64,000 nucleotides of DNA from an uncultured Eubacteriales bacterium (GCA_934796165.1 CAKVOU010000005.1:1-64000), one strand, 5' to 3'. Counted from the first letter of the stretch, positions 16,457 through 26,328 are shown. Numbers and translations are program-made. Notes: generated by a model not told the origin, from the sequence alone.

Positions 16457-17386
16457 ATGCCGGAATGCAGGATCTGTCCGCGCGGATGCCGGGTTGATCG
16501 TGCCCTCGGGGAAACGGGGTACTGCGGGGAAACTTCCGTACTCCGTGTCGCCCGTATCGCACTTCACCCGTGGGAGGAGCCGCCGATCAGCGGGAAGTCC
16601 GGTTCGGGGACCGTTTTCTTTTCCGGGTGCAACCTCGGTTGCGTATTCTGCCAGAATTACCGCGTCAGCCATGAAGGACTCGGGCGGGAGATTACGGAGG
16701 AGAAGCTCGCAGAGGAGATGCTCCGCCTGCGCGACGAAGGCGCCGCAAACATCAATCTCGTGACCCCGACGCACTTCACGGAGCAGATCCTCCGCGTCCT
16801 TGAAAAGGTCCGCCCGACGCTCGGAATCCCCGTCGTCTGGAACAGCGGCGGGTATGAGTTGCCCGAAACGCTGGAACGGCTTGCGGGTCTTGTCGATATT
16901 TTTCTGCCGGATTTCAAGTACGCGTCGGGAGTCTTGGCAAAAAAGTATTCCGACGCTCCCGATTACCCGGAGGTCGCCGCGGCGGCGCTCCGGACCATGT
17001 ACCGTCTCGTCGGGGACGCACAATTCGGTTCCGATGGCATGATGAAGAAGGGAATCATCGTCCGCCACCTCGTGCTTCCCGGCGGAAGGCGGGATTCCCA
17101 AGAGGTGCTTCACTGCATTGCGGAAACGGTCCCCGTTCCCGGAATCCGCCTCAGCCTCATGAGCCAGTACACGCCGGAGTTCGCCATGCAGTGCCCCTAC
17201 CCGGAGCTGCACCGCCGCGTGACCACGTTTGAATATGAGTCCGTGGTGAAGGAAGCCGAGCGGCTCGGCTTTGACGGATATTTTCAGAGACGTTCCTCCG
17301 CCGACGCGTGTTACACGCCCCCGTTTGAGGGGACAGCCAGAGTGACGCGCAAAACAGACCGCGGAAATCCCGCGCAAAAGATCTGA
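16457..17386 (+). CDS. Radical SAM protein, pyruvate-formate-lyase-activating-enzyme-like
   Basis: 309 aa. The radical SAM motif CNLGCVFC lies near residue 60, with an additional N-terminal Cys group (CRICPRGCRVDRALGETGYCG) typical of PflX-type proteins. The start at 16457 is fixed by AAGGAGG about 8 nt upstream. The TIM-barrel core continues with INLVTPTHFTEQIL, VVWNSGGYELPE and DFKY. The family is often annotated as a putative PFL activase, but many members' substrates are unknown, and no glycyl radical enzyme gene is nearby. It is followed by another radical SAM gene after 76 bp. Confidence 0.85.
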   Translation: MPECRICPRGCRVDRALGETGYCGETSVLRVARIALHPWEEPPISGKSGSGTVFFSGCNLGCVFCQNYRVSHEGLGREITEEKLAEEMLRLRDEGAANINLVTPTHFTEQILRVLEKVRPTLGIPVVWNSGGYELPETLERLAGLVDIFLPDFKYASGVLAKKYSDAPDYPEVAAAALRTMYRLVGDAQFGSDGMMKKGIIVRHLVLPGGRRDSQEVLHCIAETVPVPGIRLSLMSQYTPEFAMQCPYPELHRRVTTFEYESVVKEAERLGFDGYFQRRSSADACYTPPFEGTARVTRKTDRGNPAQKI

Positions 17387-17462
17387 CGACCGCCGGGCGA
17401 AAGAATTCAGAAGAAAGGGCGCTTCCTTCTCCTTTGAGGGGACAGAAGCAACGGTAAGGTAT

Positions 17463-19754
17463 ATGAAAACAACGACTGTCGGGGTGTCCCCGGAGGTAAA
17501 TGGCTTTCTGCCGCTTTCCCGCGCCGAAATGGAGGCACGGGGGTGGGATCGCCCCGACTTTGTATATGTGACGGGCGACGCATATGTCGATCACCCGTCC
17601 TTCGGCGTTGCCATCATTTCCCGAGTGCTGGAGGACGCGGGATACCGCGTCGCCATCCTCGCCCAGCCGGATTACACCTCCTGTGAGGCATTCCGGGAAT
17701 ATGGCAAGCCCCGCCTCGGGTTTCTTGTGACCGCAGGCAACATCGACTCCATGGTCGCGCATTACACCGCGTCCAGGAAGCGCCGCAGTGAGGACTATTA
17801 TTCCCCCGGCTGCAAGGCTGGGAAGCGTCCCGACCGCGCCTGCATTGTTTACTGCAACCGTATCCGCGAGGCATACGGCGATGTGCCGATCATTCTCGGC
17901 GGACTGGAAGCCTCCCTCCGCCGCTTCGCACATTACGATTACTGGGATGACCGCGTGAGACGTTCGGTCCTCGTCGATTCCCGCGCCGATCTTCTGACCT
18001 ACGGCATGGGGGAAAATATCCTGCTCCGTATTGCGGAACTGCTCGACCGCGGCGTGCCCGTCAAAAAAATCCGCGATGTCAGAGGCTCCGTCTGGATGGG
18101 CAAGGCGGGAGACGCGATCCATTTTCCCGTCGCCGCGGAATTTGATTTCAATGAACTCAAGACCGACAAACGTAAGTACGCCGAGGCGTTCGGTGTGCAG
18201 TACCGCAACCAGGACGCAATCAACGGGCGCGCGCTCATTGAGCATTACGACGACAAAATCTTAGTACAGAACCCGCCCATGCCGCCCCTGGAGCGCGAGG
18301 AGCTGGATCATGTGTACGCGCTTCCGTATATGCGGACCTATCATCCGTCCTACGAGAAGGAAGGCGGCGTGCCGGCGATCGAAGAGGTGCGTTTCTCCGT
18401 GACGCATAACCGCGGTTGCTTCGGCGGCTGTAATTTTTGCGCGCTTGCGTTTCATCAGGGACGTACCGTCCGTTCGAGAAGCGAGGAGAGCGTGCTTGCC
18501 GAGGTCCGGAAGATCACCGAGCTGCCCGGCTTCAAGGGGTATATCCACGATGTCGGCGGTCCCACCGCGAACTTCCGCGAGCCTGCCTGCGAAAAGCAAC
18601 TGAGGGATGGCGTCTGCGCCGGGCGCAAATGCCTCGCTCCCACGCCCTGCAAAAACGTGCGGGTCGACCACAGCGAGTATCTGCACCTGATCGAGGAGAT
18701 CGAAAAGATCCCCAAGGTCAAAAAGGTGTTCATCCGCTCCGGCATCCGCTTCGATTATCTCATGCTCGATCCCGACGATTCTTTCTTCCGCCACTTAGTC
18801 AGAAACAACGTGTCGGGACAGCTCAAGGTCGCGCCCGAACACTGCTCGGACAATGTTCTCCGTTGCATGGGGAAACCGGACTTTTCGGTGTACGAAGCGT
18901 TCCGCAAAAAGTATTTCGAGCTTTGCCGCGAAGTCGGAAAAGAACAGTATCTCGTGCCGTACCTCATGTCGAGCCACCCCGGTTCCACGCTGAATGACGC
19001 GGTGGAGCTTGCGCTCTGCCTCAAGCGCGATCATTACGCGCCCGAGCAGGTGCAGGATTATTATCCCACACCCGGTACAGCCTCCACGGTTATGTACTAT
19101 ACGGGCATCAACCCGCTTGACATGAAGCCCGTATACGTTGCAACGGATTACCACGAAAAACAGCTTCAGCGCGCGCTTCTGCAATTCAACCGCCCTCAGA
19201 ACGCAAAGCTCGTGCGCGAGGCGCTCATCAAAGCCGGGAGAGAAGACCTCATCGGCTACGGCCCCGAATGCCTGGTCCGTCCCGAACGGGAGTTCGGCGG
19301 ACATTCCGACGGGAACCGTTACGCAAACGGCGGTCGCGGAGACCATGGCGGTCACAGTAGCCGCGGCGGCAGAGCCGACCGGGACGGCGCATCCCGCAAC
19401 GGAACCGGTGACCACGCACGCGACGGCGGCAATCATACTTCCGGCGACCGGAAAGGGAATTCCAAAGCACAGGGGGGCGGTTCTTCGTATCGTCCCGCCG
19501 ACGACACCCGCCGCGACGGCAGAAAATCGTGGGGGAGCGGTCGCGGAAAGGGCTTTGCGGAGAAGGGAAAGCCGCAGTCCGACGGGAAACGGAACGGGGA
19601 ACGCCCGGTCGGGCAAAACCGCTCCGCAGAGTACGAAAAATCCGCCCGGAAAACCAACAGTTACGGGCAGACTCCTCGGAAAGAGTTTTCCGCACGCACG
19701 AATCCCGCAAACAGCGGGGACAGAAAGAAAACCGGAAATCCGAAGAAAAAGTAA
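17463..19754 (+). CDS. YgiQ-family radical SAM protein with disordered basic tail
   Basis: 763 aa. The YgiQ (UPF0313) core covers ~1-610. It starts with a cobalamin-binding-like domain (FVYVTGDAYVDHPSFG, IILGGLEASLRR) followed by a radical SAM domain with CFGGCNFC near residue 320 and LKVAPEHCSD. The biochemical role of the family is unknown. Residues ~612-763 form a low-complexity tail rich in Gly, Arg, Asp, Asn, Ser and Lys (for example GGRGDHGGHSSRGGRADRDG) that ends in a Lys cluster. Such a tail resembles RGG-type RNA-binding regions, which is only an inference. Confidence 0.9.
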   Translation: MKTTTVGVSPEVNGFLPLSRAEMEARGWDRPDFVYVTGDAYVDHPSFGVAIISRVLEDAGYRVAILAQPDYTSCEAFREYGKPRLGFLVTAGNIDSMVAHYTASRKRRSEDYYSPGCKAGKRPDRACIVYCNRIREAYGDVPIILGGLEASLRRFAHYDYWDDRVRRSVLVDSRADLLTYGMGENILLRIAELLDRGVPVKKIRDVRGSVWMGKAGDAIHFPVAAEFDFNELKTDKRKYAEAFGVQYRNQDAINGRALIEHYDDKILVQNPPMPPLEREELDHVYALPYMRTYHPSYEKEGGVPAIEEVRFSVTHNRGCFGGCNFCALAFHQGRTVRSRSEESVLAEVRKITELPGFKGYIHDVGGPTANFREPACEKQLRDGVCAGRKCLAPTPCKNVRVDHSEYLHLIEEIEKIPKVKKVFIRSGIRFDYLMLDPDDSFFRHLVRNNVSGQLKVAPEHCSDNVLRCMGKPDFSVYEAFRKKYFELCREVGKEQYLVPYLMSSHPGSTLNDAVELALCLKRDHYAPEQVQDYYPTPGTASTVMYYTGINPLDMKPVYVATDYHEKQLQRALLQFNRPQNAKLVREALIKAGREDLIGYGPECLVRPEREFGGHSDGNRYANGGRGDHGGHSSRGGRADRDGASRNGTGDHARDGGNHTSGDRKGNSKAQGGGSSYRPADDTRRDGRKSWGSGRGKGFAEKGKPQSDGKRNGERPVGQNRSAEYEKSARKTNSYGQTPRKEFSARTNPANSGDRKKTGNPKKK

Positions 19755-19960
19755 CCGCTTGTCCGCCGAGGGCGACTTCCGCCCGCGCCGCAGTCGCTTC
19801 GCCCGCAGAAGCCCGGCGCCCCGCCGGCATTTTCGCGCCGCATCGCGGACTTCCGCCGCCCGGTTCGCCCCGCCGTCGGATCCCCACTCCGTGGGTGCCC
19901 GCCGACAGGCGGGGCTCGTTGCCCTTTGCTTCCACTCTTGCAGCCCCGATTCCAAATACA
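19755..19960. other. Intergenic GC-rich composite repeat region
   Basis: No gene is seen. The boxes CGACTTCCGCCCG (near 19774) and GCGGACTTCCGCCGCC (near 19844) precede the palindromic element at 19866-19915. The same boxes occur in the same order at 41168-41319, so the repeated unit is larger than the palindrome. Confidence 0.55.
19866..19915. repeat. REP-like GC-rich palindromic element, copy 1
   Basis: This is a 50-bp nested inverted repeat with outer arms GCCCCGCC/GGCGGGGC. It matches the copies at 41105 and 41269 except for a few changes and one deleted base. Confidence 0.85.
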
Positions 19961-20002
19961 CAGTAACGGCGCGGGATCCGGAAGGATCCCGCGCCGTTAC
20001 TG
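19961..20002. terminator. Bidirectional terminator between convergent genes
   Basis: A perfect 19-bp inverted repeat (19961-19979 with 19984-20002) with loop GGAA lies between the YgiQ-like gene and the convergent GH36 gene. Confidence 0.85.
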
Positions 20003-20029
20003 TATTGATGATTGCTCGGCAGAGCACTC

Positions 20030-21991
20030 TTACTTCTTCAAAAGGCTGTCAAACGGCACCGGCTCCGCTTTTTTTGTAACGGCACCGCAATAGACCGAGC
20101 TGTCGCCGACCGCGACCTTGCCATCCCGGATGGGGTACAGGTTCCATGCCGCCGTTCTGGTATAAGAGACCGAGTAGGAAATCTCGTGCCAGATTGCAAG
20201 CACTTCATACTCCTTGGTGAAAACATTCTGTGCCAGATACATGGTGAATTCGTCCGCGCCGGGAATGTCGAAGATGCGGAGCTTGCCCGCCTTTTCCTCG
20301 TGATCCGTTCCGAATGCGGCAACAGTCAGAGCGCCGTCCTTCGCGCGGTTGAAGAGCTTGATCGGCAGCTTGTCCGCCTCCGGGTCCACGTACAGACAGT
20401 CGGGCGTGGGAAGCGCGGCTCCCGGGAACCGCCCCTCAAAGGAACCGTCCTGCCGGAACAGGGGAGCGAGGCAACCCGCTTCGGTGCCTCCCACCGGATC
20501 GCTCGTGTAAACGGGTCCGCCGCTCATCGCGCGGAGCAGACAGTTCGCTTCTGCCGTAATGTGGCGCGTCCAGAACATATCGTAGTCGCAGACGTTGATC
20601 TTCTCGTGGAACATCGCCGTCCACGCGTTCTGCAGAATGAAATGCCGGATGACGTCGATCGGATAATCCGGGAAGAAATCGTTGGAATTGCGGTCGATCG
20701 CCGAGGTCGGACGCGTCAGAATGTCCTGATTGACGGCGCCCATGCAGTTGATGAGCGCGCCGCCGAAATGAGTCTCCGCCGAGCGGTCGAGCGCACGGTG
20801 CAGTGCCGCGACACCTGCGGTGCTGTACGTCATCTCTTCAATCAGGTAACTGTACGACGACTGGTTGTCCACCTTGATGAAGTCCACGCCTTGCGCTGCA
20901 AGATAGGTGTGCCATGCGTCATAGAAACGGAACGCCTTCTCTTCGTCGGGCGCCACGTGCAGGTCCCCGCCGGGAAGCGTGATCAGCGTGTCCGCAAAGT
21001 CGCGGGCAAGAGGACCGTCCGGGTGGACTCCCGTCCAATACCCGCTCAAGGCGTGCCAGACGCCGACGTACTTTACACCGTATTCCGTCCTGAGCCGCCG
21101 GATGGTGCCGGCAAGCCCGTCCGGGAATTTGGTAAAGTCCTCTTCAAACGACCAGAGCCGGTCGTCCCGGTACTGCGACCAGCCGTCGTCGATGAGCAGC
21201 CAGTCGATCTTCACGTTCTTTTCGCGGAATTCTTCCATTTTTTCGAAGAGCTTTTCTTCGGTCACGTCCTTGTAGAACGCGTTCCAGGTACACCAGCCGA
21301 AGCCTTCCAGTTGTTCCGGATATTTGCGCTCTTGCCTCAGCGGAACCCCGATCCATCCCGCCTTGCGGCAGTCGCGGAAGAGTGTTTCCACCGCCGTGTA
21401 CGGATCGCTGCCATCGGTGACTGCAAACGCAAGCCCGCTCATCTCCGTGTCCCCGTCCATGCCGGAGGAGAGTACGACGCTCTCGCCGTCGATCTCCGCA
21501 CGGATGCGGTCGGAAACCAGCGGGAGAAGCGCAACGTGGCGATTTCCGTCCATTGCAAGCAGACTCTGGGTCTCAGCGGGCAGATCCGCCATGCTCTCCG
21601 CAAAGATCGGGTACTGCCACCAGACGTGTCCCTTGACAGTACAGCCCACGTATTGCGCCCGGTCCGCGGCAACGCGCGCGTGCAGGATCATGCCGGCATG
21701 CGCGTCAAAACGGGGGTGCAGATACTTTTCGTGGCAGGAGAGCTTCGCGTTGACCGAAACACAGCCGGTTCCGCCCTCCTCCGTGAGCGTCAGTTCGACG
21801 GTATCCACGTGTTCTCCGTGGAAGGTAAGAACGGTTTTCTTGTCCGAGACCGTGATGGCGGGATCGGTGAGCGCGATCTTCACCCCGCGGGAGACACAAA
21901 GCTCCACCCACATCTCTTCGAGAAGTGCCCGTCCGTCCTTGGTGATCACGCATTTTCCGCGTGAGGAATAAGCGCCGAAACGATTCTGCAT
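20030..21991 (-). CDS. Raffinose-synthase/Sip1-type GH36 alpha-galactosidase
   Basis: 653 aa. The protein matches the raffinose synthase/Sip1 branch of family GH36: GFGWCTWNAFY, WLLIDDGWSQY, KYVGVWHALSGYWTGVHP, the probable nucleophile Asp375 in FIKVDNQ, and a downstream SAIDRNSNDFFP stretch with the likely acid/base Asp. Bacterial members are generally alpha-galactosidases rather than raffinose synthases. No signal peptide is seen, so it would act on imported galactosides. It follows the glucosaminidase gene by 114 bp on the same strand; galT at 10.5 kb could use the product galactose. Confidence 0.87.
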   Translation of the reverse strand: MQNRFGAYSSRGKCVITKDGRALLEEMWVELCVSRGVKIALTDPAITVSDKKTVLTFHGEHVDTVELTLTEEGGTGCVSVNAKLSCHEKYLHPRFDAHAGMILHARVAADRAQYVGCTVKGHVWWQYPIFAESMADLPAETQSLLAMDGNRHVALLPLVSDRIRAEIDGESVVLSSGMDGDTEMSGLAFAVTDGSDPYTAVETLFRDCRKAGWIGVPLRQERKYPEQLEGFGWCTWNAFYKDVTEEKLFEKMEEFREKNVKIDWLLIDDGWSQYRDDRLWSFEEDFTKFPDGLAGTIRRLRTEYGVKYVGVWHALSGYWTGVHPDGPLARDFADTLITLPGGDLHVAPDEEKAFRFYDAWHTYLAAQGVDFIKVDNQSSYSYLIEEMTYSTAGVAALHRALDRSAETHFGGALINCMGAVNQDILTRPTSAIDRNSNDFFPDYPIDVIRHFILQNAWTAMFHEKINVCDYDMFWTRHITAEANCLLRAMSGGPVYTSDPVGGTEAGCLAPLFRQDGSFEGRFPGAALPTPDCLYVDPEADKLPIKLFNRAKDGALTVAAFGTDHEEKAGKLRIFDIPGADEFTMYLAQNVFTKEYEVLAIWHEISYSVSYTRTAAWNLYPIRDGKVAVGDSSVYCGAVTKKAEPVPFDSLLKK

Positions 21992-22105
21992 AGCGTTTCT
22001 GTTTCCTTTCCGGTTTGGTTTGTGTCGTTTGTTTTCGGTTGCCGGTTACCCGGCGCTTTGGTACGCGGTGTCACAGCCGCCGCCCGAGCGAGCTTGCCTG
22101 CGTGT

Positions 22106-23374
22106 TCAGGTACCGGGGCGCGGCGTGGCGCTCTCCGGCATTCCTTCGTAAACGGGAATGAGGAAGCGGTAGTTTTCCTCCGTCGCCTCCGCCGCGGCAA
22201 ACGCGCGGGCAAGCGTGCGCCCCTCGGCATACGCGGCGACGATGTTCTGTGCGTGCTGTCCCCAGAAATTGCGGGACTTGCCTGTTGCCGTGACGCTCCG
22301 CGCGTCCACGTTGAATTTGAGCAGATACGGGGTGTCCTGATGGTTGGTAATAAAGCGGTCGGCGAGCACTGCGGCTCCGCCGGTAATGGACTTTTCAAGC
22401 GTGTCCCAGACGATGCCGTCCCGTCCCTTCATGGCGTAATTCACGGCGTTCCGCAGAATCTCCTCCGCGCCGTTTCCGGACGCGCCGATGTTGAAGAAGT
22501 TGTAGTAACCGTCCAGATTGGTTTCGTTTTTCCCGGAATATCTGGAGATCGCGGTTCCGCAGGTGCCGAATGCGGTCGGAGAGCCGACGGCACCGTGCTC
22601 CATTCTGCCGCGGACGGCAAGATATGCCGCGCTGATGCCGTACTGCGCGCCCACGCGGGTGAACAGCGCCGTGTAGGTTTCGTCCGTGCCGGGAAGTGTC
22701 CCGTCCATAAAGGTCCCATGGAGCACCGCTCTGACGGTTTCCTCCGCAGCAGGACAGGAGACGTCAAAGAACTGGAAAATATCCGTTTCGTTGAAGAAGT
22801 TGCGGGGGTCCATGTAGTACGCGACTGCGTCGCGCGATGCGGCACGGTAGCCGAAATCGTAGATGGTGGAGTCGTCCTCGCGGAACATGGCGGCGTACAG
22901 CTTGTCGTTCGGGACAAGGTTGTTGTTCGGCGCATAGACCTCCATGTCAAGCACATAGTTCCAGGTGTAGCTGCCGCAGAGCCCCGTCACGTCCAGCGGG
23001 ATAAATTCCCACGTGGGATGTGCCTGCAGAAGGCGGGAGAGGGGCAGGGCATAACTGTCCGGGAATCCGGCAGACAGGAGCGACCGGTATTCCTTGCTTT
23101 CGCGGATGTCTGTTTCGGTCTCCGATTCTGTTTCCGTTTCCGTTCCGGTTTCGGAGTCTGTTTCAAAATCGGTTTCAGAGCCGGAAACTGTTTCGAATCC
23201 GGTCTCGGAATCGGGTTCTGTTTCGAGCCCGGTCTCGGAATCGGGTTCTGTTTCAGAGGCAGTCCCCGTTTCGGTTCCCGGGTGATCCGGCTTCGGAACG
23301 TCAGGGGGGGAGGGGAAGCGCCACGCAAACAACAGGATCAGGATACTGAGGATCAGGCTGACGAGCTTCTGCAT
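22106..23374 (-). CDS. Membrane-anchored GH73-like glucosaminidase with Glu/Thr/Ser-rich linker
   Basis: 422 aa. An N-terminal hydrophobic segment (residues ~3-20) acts as an uncleaved anchor or signal. Residues ~25-95 are a repetitive Ser/Glu/Thr linker (SETGLETEPDSETGFE), which probably spans the wall. The rest resembles LytD-type endo-N-acetylglucosaminidase domains: AVAYYMDPRNFFNETDIFQF, then AAYLAVRGRMEHGAVG with a likely catalytic Glu, and YYNFFNIGASGNG. Its role would be peptidoglycan remodelling. The linker is encoded by short DNA repeats (23100-23260), which could change in number. Confidence 0.8.
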   Translation of the reverse strand: MQKLVSLILSILILLFAWRFPSPPDVPKPDHPGTETGTASETEPDSETGLETEPDSETGFETVSGSETDFETDSETGTETETESETETDIRESKEYRSLLSAGFPDSYALPLSRLLQAHPTWEFIPLDVTGLCGSYTWNYVLDMEVYAPNNNLVPNDKLYAAMFREDDSTIYDFGYRAASRDAVAYYMDPRNFFNETDIFQFFDVSCPAAEETVRAVLHGTFMDGTLPGTDETYTALFTRVGAQYGISAAYLAVRGRMEHGAVGSPTAFGTCGTAISRYSGKNETNLDGYYNFFNIGASGNGAEEILRNAVNYAMKGRDGIVWDTLEKSITGGAAVLADRFITNHQDTPYLLKFNVDARSVTATGKSRNFWGQHAQNIVAAYAEGRTLARAFAAAEATEENYRFLIPVYEGMPESATPRPGT

Positions 23375-23419
23375 ACCGGCTCCTTTCCGCGATGCTTCGC
23401 GGTGATACGTAATGAATTT

Positions 23420-23448
23420 ATTTTACCATAGTTTCCACCCGAAATCAA
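23420..23448 (-). promoter_or_regulatory. Promoter of the glucosaminidase gene
   Basis: On the minus strand TTGATT (23443-23448), 17-bp spacer, TAAAAT (23420-23425), 46 bp before the start codon. Confidence 0.7.
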
Positions 23449-23541
23449 GTACCGCGCACATTTCCCGGTTGGCTATCTCACCAAAAAACCGCAAAACAAT
23501 TGTGAAGATATGACAAAATAAAAAATCCCGCGGGGAATCCC

Positions 23542-23570
23542 TTGCAAAGATTTCCTGTGAGTGATATAAT
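23542..23570 (+). promoter_or_regulatory. Promoter of the hydrolase-fucI-fucU unit
   Basis: TTGCAA (23542-23547), 17-bp spacer, TGATATAAT with an extended -10 (hexamer 23565-23570), 38 bp before the start. Confidence 0.8.
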
Positions 23571-23607
23571 AATTACGACTGAAATTCAAAAGATTTCTGA
23601 GGTTTGT

Positions 23608-24360
23608 ATGTGGAAGATAAATTTTGATTACAAGAAGGATCAGTGGTACGGCAGACTCATGATTGAGTTCCCGTTTGAGGACCGCACCGCTTGGATCGTG
23701 TTTCCCGATGAGGACAAGGCGACCGACCGGATTGCCATGAAGATGGAGTACTGGGGCGCGTTCCCCGCGACCGAGCAGCGCCTCGTGGATGAGGGGTATT
23801 TTCTCGTGTTTCTCACCAACAAGAACCGTTGGGGGCAGGACGTCGATCATGACGCGAAGGTGCGCTTCATCGACTTCATGAACCGCGAGTTCGGTACCCG
23901 CAAAAAGATCGTCTGCGTCGGCATGAGCTGCGGCGGATACCATTCCGTCAATTTCGCGTCCCGCCACCCGGACTACGTGTCCGCTCTGTACCTGGACGCA
24001 CCGCTGCTCAATATGCTTTCCTACCCGATGGGGTATGGCGTCGGTACCCAGCATCTTTACGTCTTTGATGAGGAGATCGCGCCGGCATACGGCTTCACGC
24101 TCTCCGATCTCATCAATTACCGGGATATGCCCTATGACCGCATTCACACGCTGGTGGAAAACCGCATCCCCGTCGCCATGACGGCAGGGGACAGCGACAA
24201 GATCGTGCCTTACGTGGAAAACGGCAAGTACATTGAAGAGGCGTACCGCGGGACGGATATCCCGTTCTTCCTGACCATCGTTCCGGGCAGAGACCATCAC
24301 CCCCACGGTCTGGAGAATCCCGCGCCCGTGATCGAGTTCATCCGGAAGTACGCGCTCTGA
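23608..24360 (+). CDS. Alpha/beta hydrolase (probable esterase)
   Basis: 250 aa. The start at 23608 (MWKINFDYKKDQ) follows GAGG and the promoter closely. The nucleophile elbow GMSCGG gives Ser near residue 110; DSDKIVPY supplies the acid and GRDHHPHG the His of the triad. There is no signal peptide. It lies 112 bp upstream of fucI on the same strand, so it may remove acyl groups from fucose-containing sugars; that link is inference from position only. Confidence 0.85.
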   Translation: MWKINFDYKKDQWYGRLMIEFPFEDRTAWIVFPDEDKATDRIAMKMEYWGAFPATEQRLVDEGYFLVFLTNKNRWGQDVDHDAKVRFIDFMNREFGTRKKIVCVGMSCGGYHSVNFASRHPDYVSALYLDAPLLNMLSYPMGYGVGTQHLYVFDEEIAPAYGFTLSDLINYRDMPYDRIHTLVENRIPVAMTAGDSDKIVPYVENGKYIEEAYRGTDIPFFLTIVPGRDHHPHGLENPAPVIEFIRKYAL

Positions 24361-24472
24361 TTTGTACCACGGAACAAAACGGAAATACGCGCCGGGCGGA
24401 CAGGGAAGCCCCGAAGGCTCCGCGCATATTGATAAAAAGAAAGTGCAAAACATATTTTTGGAGGGAATATCA

Positions 24473-26314
24473 ATGGCAGAAAACAGAATGATCGGCGATT
24501 ATCCGGTAATCGGTATCCGCCCCATCATCGACGGCAGACGCGGACCCATGAGACTGCGCGAGAGCCTCGAGGATCAGGTCATGGCAATGGCGGAAGCCGC
24601 AAAGAAGCTCTTTGAAGAGAACCTGACCTACTCGAACGGCGAGCCGGTTAAGGTCATCCTTGCCGACACGTCCATCGGACGCGTGCCCGAATCCGCAGCC
24701 TGCGCGGAGAAGTTCCGCAAGGCGGGTGTTTCCATCACGCTGTCCGTCACCCCCTGCTGGTGCTACGGCTCCGAGACCATGGACATGGATCCCATGACCA
24801 TCAAGGGCGTCTGGGGCTTCAACGGTACCGAGCGTCCCGGCGCGGTCTATCTTGCATCGGTTCTGGCAACCCATGCACAGAAGGGTCTTCCCGCATTCGG
24901 CATCTACGGACATGAGGTGCAGGATCGCGACGATGTGACCAAGATTCCGGACGATGTGAAGGAAAAACTGCTCCGCTTCGGCAGAGCCGCAGTCGCGGTC
25001 GCTACCATGCGCGGCAAGTCTTATCTCCAGATCGGCTCCGTGACCATGGGTATCGGCGGCTCCATCATGGATCAGGCATTCATGGAAGAGTATCTCGGTA
25101 TGCGCGTGGAATCGGTGGACGAGGTGGAAATCCTCCGCCGTATGGAAGAAGGCATCTACAACCACGAGGATTACGAAAAGGCACTTGCATGGACCAAGGA
25201 ACACTGCAAGGAAGGCAGGGACGATAACCCCGAATCCGTGGAATTCCTCGGAGAGACCCGCCGCATCCGCTTCACCAAGGAAGAGAAGGAGAAGCAGTGG
25301 GAGTTCACCGTCAAGATGTACTGCATCATCAAGGACCTGATCGCGGGCAACAAGAATCTTCCCGCAGGCTTTGAGGAAGAGACGGTCGGGCACAACGCCA
25401 TTGCGGCAGGCTTCCAGGGTCAGAGACAGTGGACCGACCACTGGCCGAACTGCGATTATCCCGAAGCGCTGCTCAATTCCACCTTTGACTTCACCGGCGC
25501 GCGCGAGCCGATGACCTTTGCAACCGAGAACGATATTCTGAACGGTCTCGGCATGCTCTTCATGAGACTGCTGACCAACCGCGCGCAGATCTTTGCGGAT
25601 GTGCGTACCTTCTGGTCGCCCGAAGCGACCAAGCGCGTCACCGGTTACGACCTGGAGGGTAAGGCGAAGGAGAACGGCGGTATTATCCACCTGCTCAACT
25701 CCGGCGCGGCTTGCCTGGACGCCTGCGGCGAATGCACCGATGAGAACGGCAATGCCGTCATGAAGAAGTGGTACGAGGTCACCGACGAGGACATCAAGAA
25801 GATGACCGATGCGACCGTCTGGTGCGAAGCCGGCTTTGATAACTTCCGCGGCGGCGGATTCTCCAGCCACTTTGTCACCCGTGCCGAAATGCCCGCAACC
25901 ATGATCCGTCTGAATCTGGTCAAGGGACTCGGACCGGTGCTTCAGATCGCAGAAGGCTGGACGGTCAAACTGCCCGACGAGGTGACCGATACCCTGATGG
26001 AGCGCACCAACCCGACCTGGCCCTGCACCTGGTTCACGCCTCGCTGCGACGGCAAGGAGGGCAGCCCCTTCAAGTCCGCGTATGACGTGATGAACAACTG
26101 GGGCGCCAACCACGGTGCCATCAGCTACGGTCATGTCGGTGCCGACCTGATTACGCTCTGCTCCATGCTCCGCATCCCGGTCTGTATGCACAACGTGCCC
26201 GAGAGTGAGATCTTCCGTCCTGCCGCATGGAATGCATTCGGCATGGATAAGGAGGGCGCGGATTTCCGTGCCTGCGACACTTACGGTCCCATGTACAAGA
26301 ATATGCGCGGCTGA
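24473..26314 (+). CDS. fucI: L-fucose isomerase
   Basis: 613 aa (E. coli FucI is 591). It converts L-fucose to L-fuculose, and D-arabinose as a side reaction. It begins with the family pattern IGIRPIIDGRRGPMRLRESLE; the Mn-binding and active-site regions include GSVTMGIGGSIMD and the late HGAISYGHVGADLITL stretch. The start at 24473 is preceded by GGAGGG. It is followed after 14 bp by fucU, so the two are cotranscribed. The kinase and aldolase for the rest of the pathway are not in the window. Confidence 0.95.
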   Translation: MAENRMIGDYPVIGIRPIIDGRRGPMRLRESLEDQVMAMAEAAKKLFEENLTYSNGEPVKVILADTSIGRVPESAACAEKFRKAGVSITLSVTPCWCYGSETMDMDPMTIKGVWGFNGTERPGAVYLASVLATHAQKGLPAFGIYGHEVQDRDDVTKIPDDVKEKLLRFGRAAVAVATMRGKSYLQIGSVTMGIGGSIMDQAFMEEYLGMRVESVDEVEILRRMEEGIYNHEDYEKALAWTKEHCKEGRDDNPESVEFLGETRRIRFTKEEKEKQWEFTVKMYCIIKDLIAGNKNLPAGFEEETVGHNAIAAGFQGQRQWTDHWPNCDYPEALLNSTFDFTGAREPMTFATENDILNGLGMLFMRLLTNRAQIFADVRTFWSPEATKRVTGYDLEGKAKENGGIIHLLNSGAACLDACGECTDENGNAVMKKWYEVTDEDIKKMTDATVWCEAGFDNFRGGGFSSHFVTRAEMPATMIRLNLVKGLGPVLQIAEGWTVKLPDEVTDTLMERTNPTWPCTWFTPRCDGKEGSPFKSAYDVMNNWGANHGAISYGHVGADLITLCSMLRIPVCMHNVPESEIFRPAAWNAFGMDKEGADFRACDTYGPMYKNMRG

Positions 26315-26328
26315 TCGGAGGAACTGAC

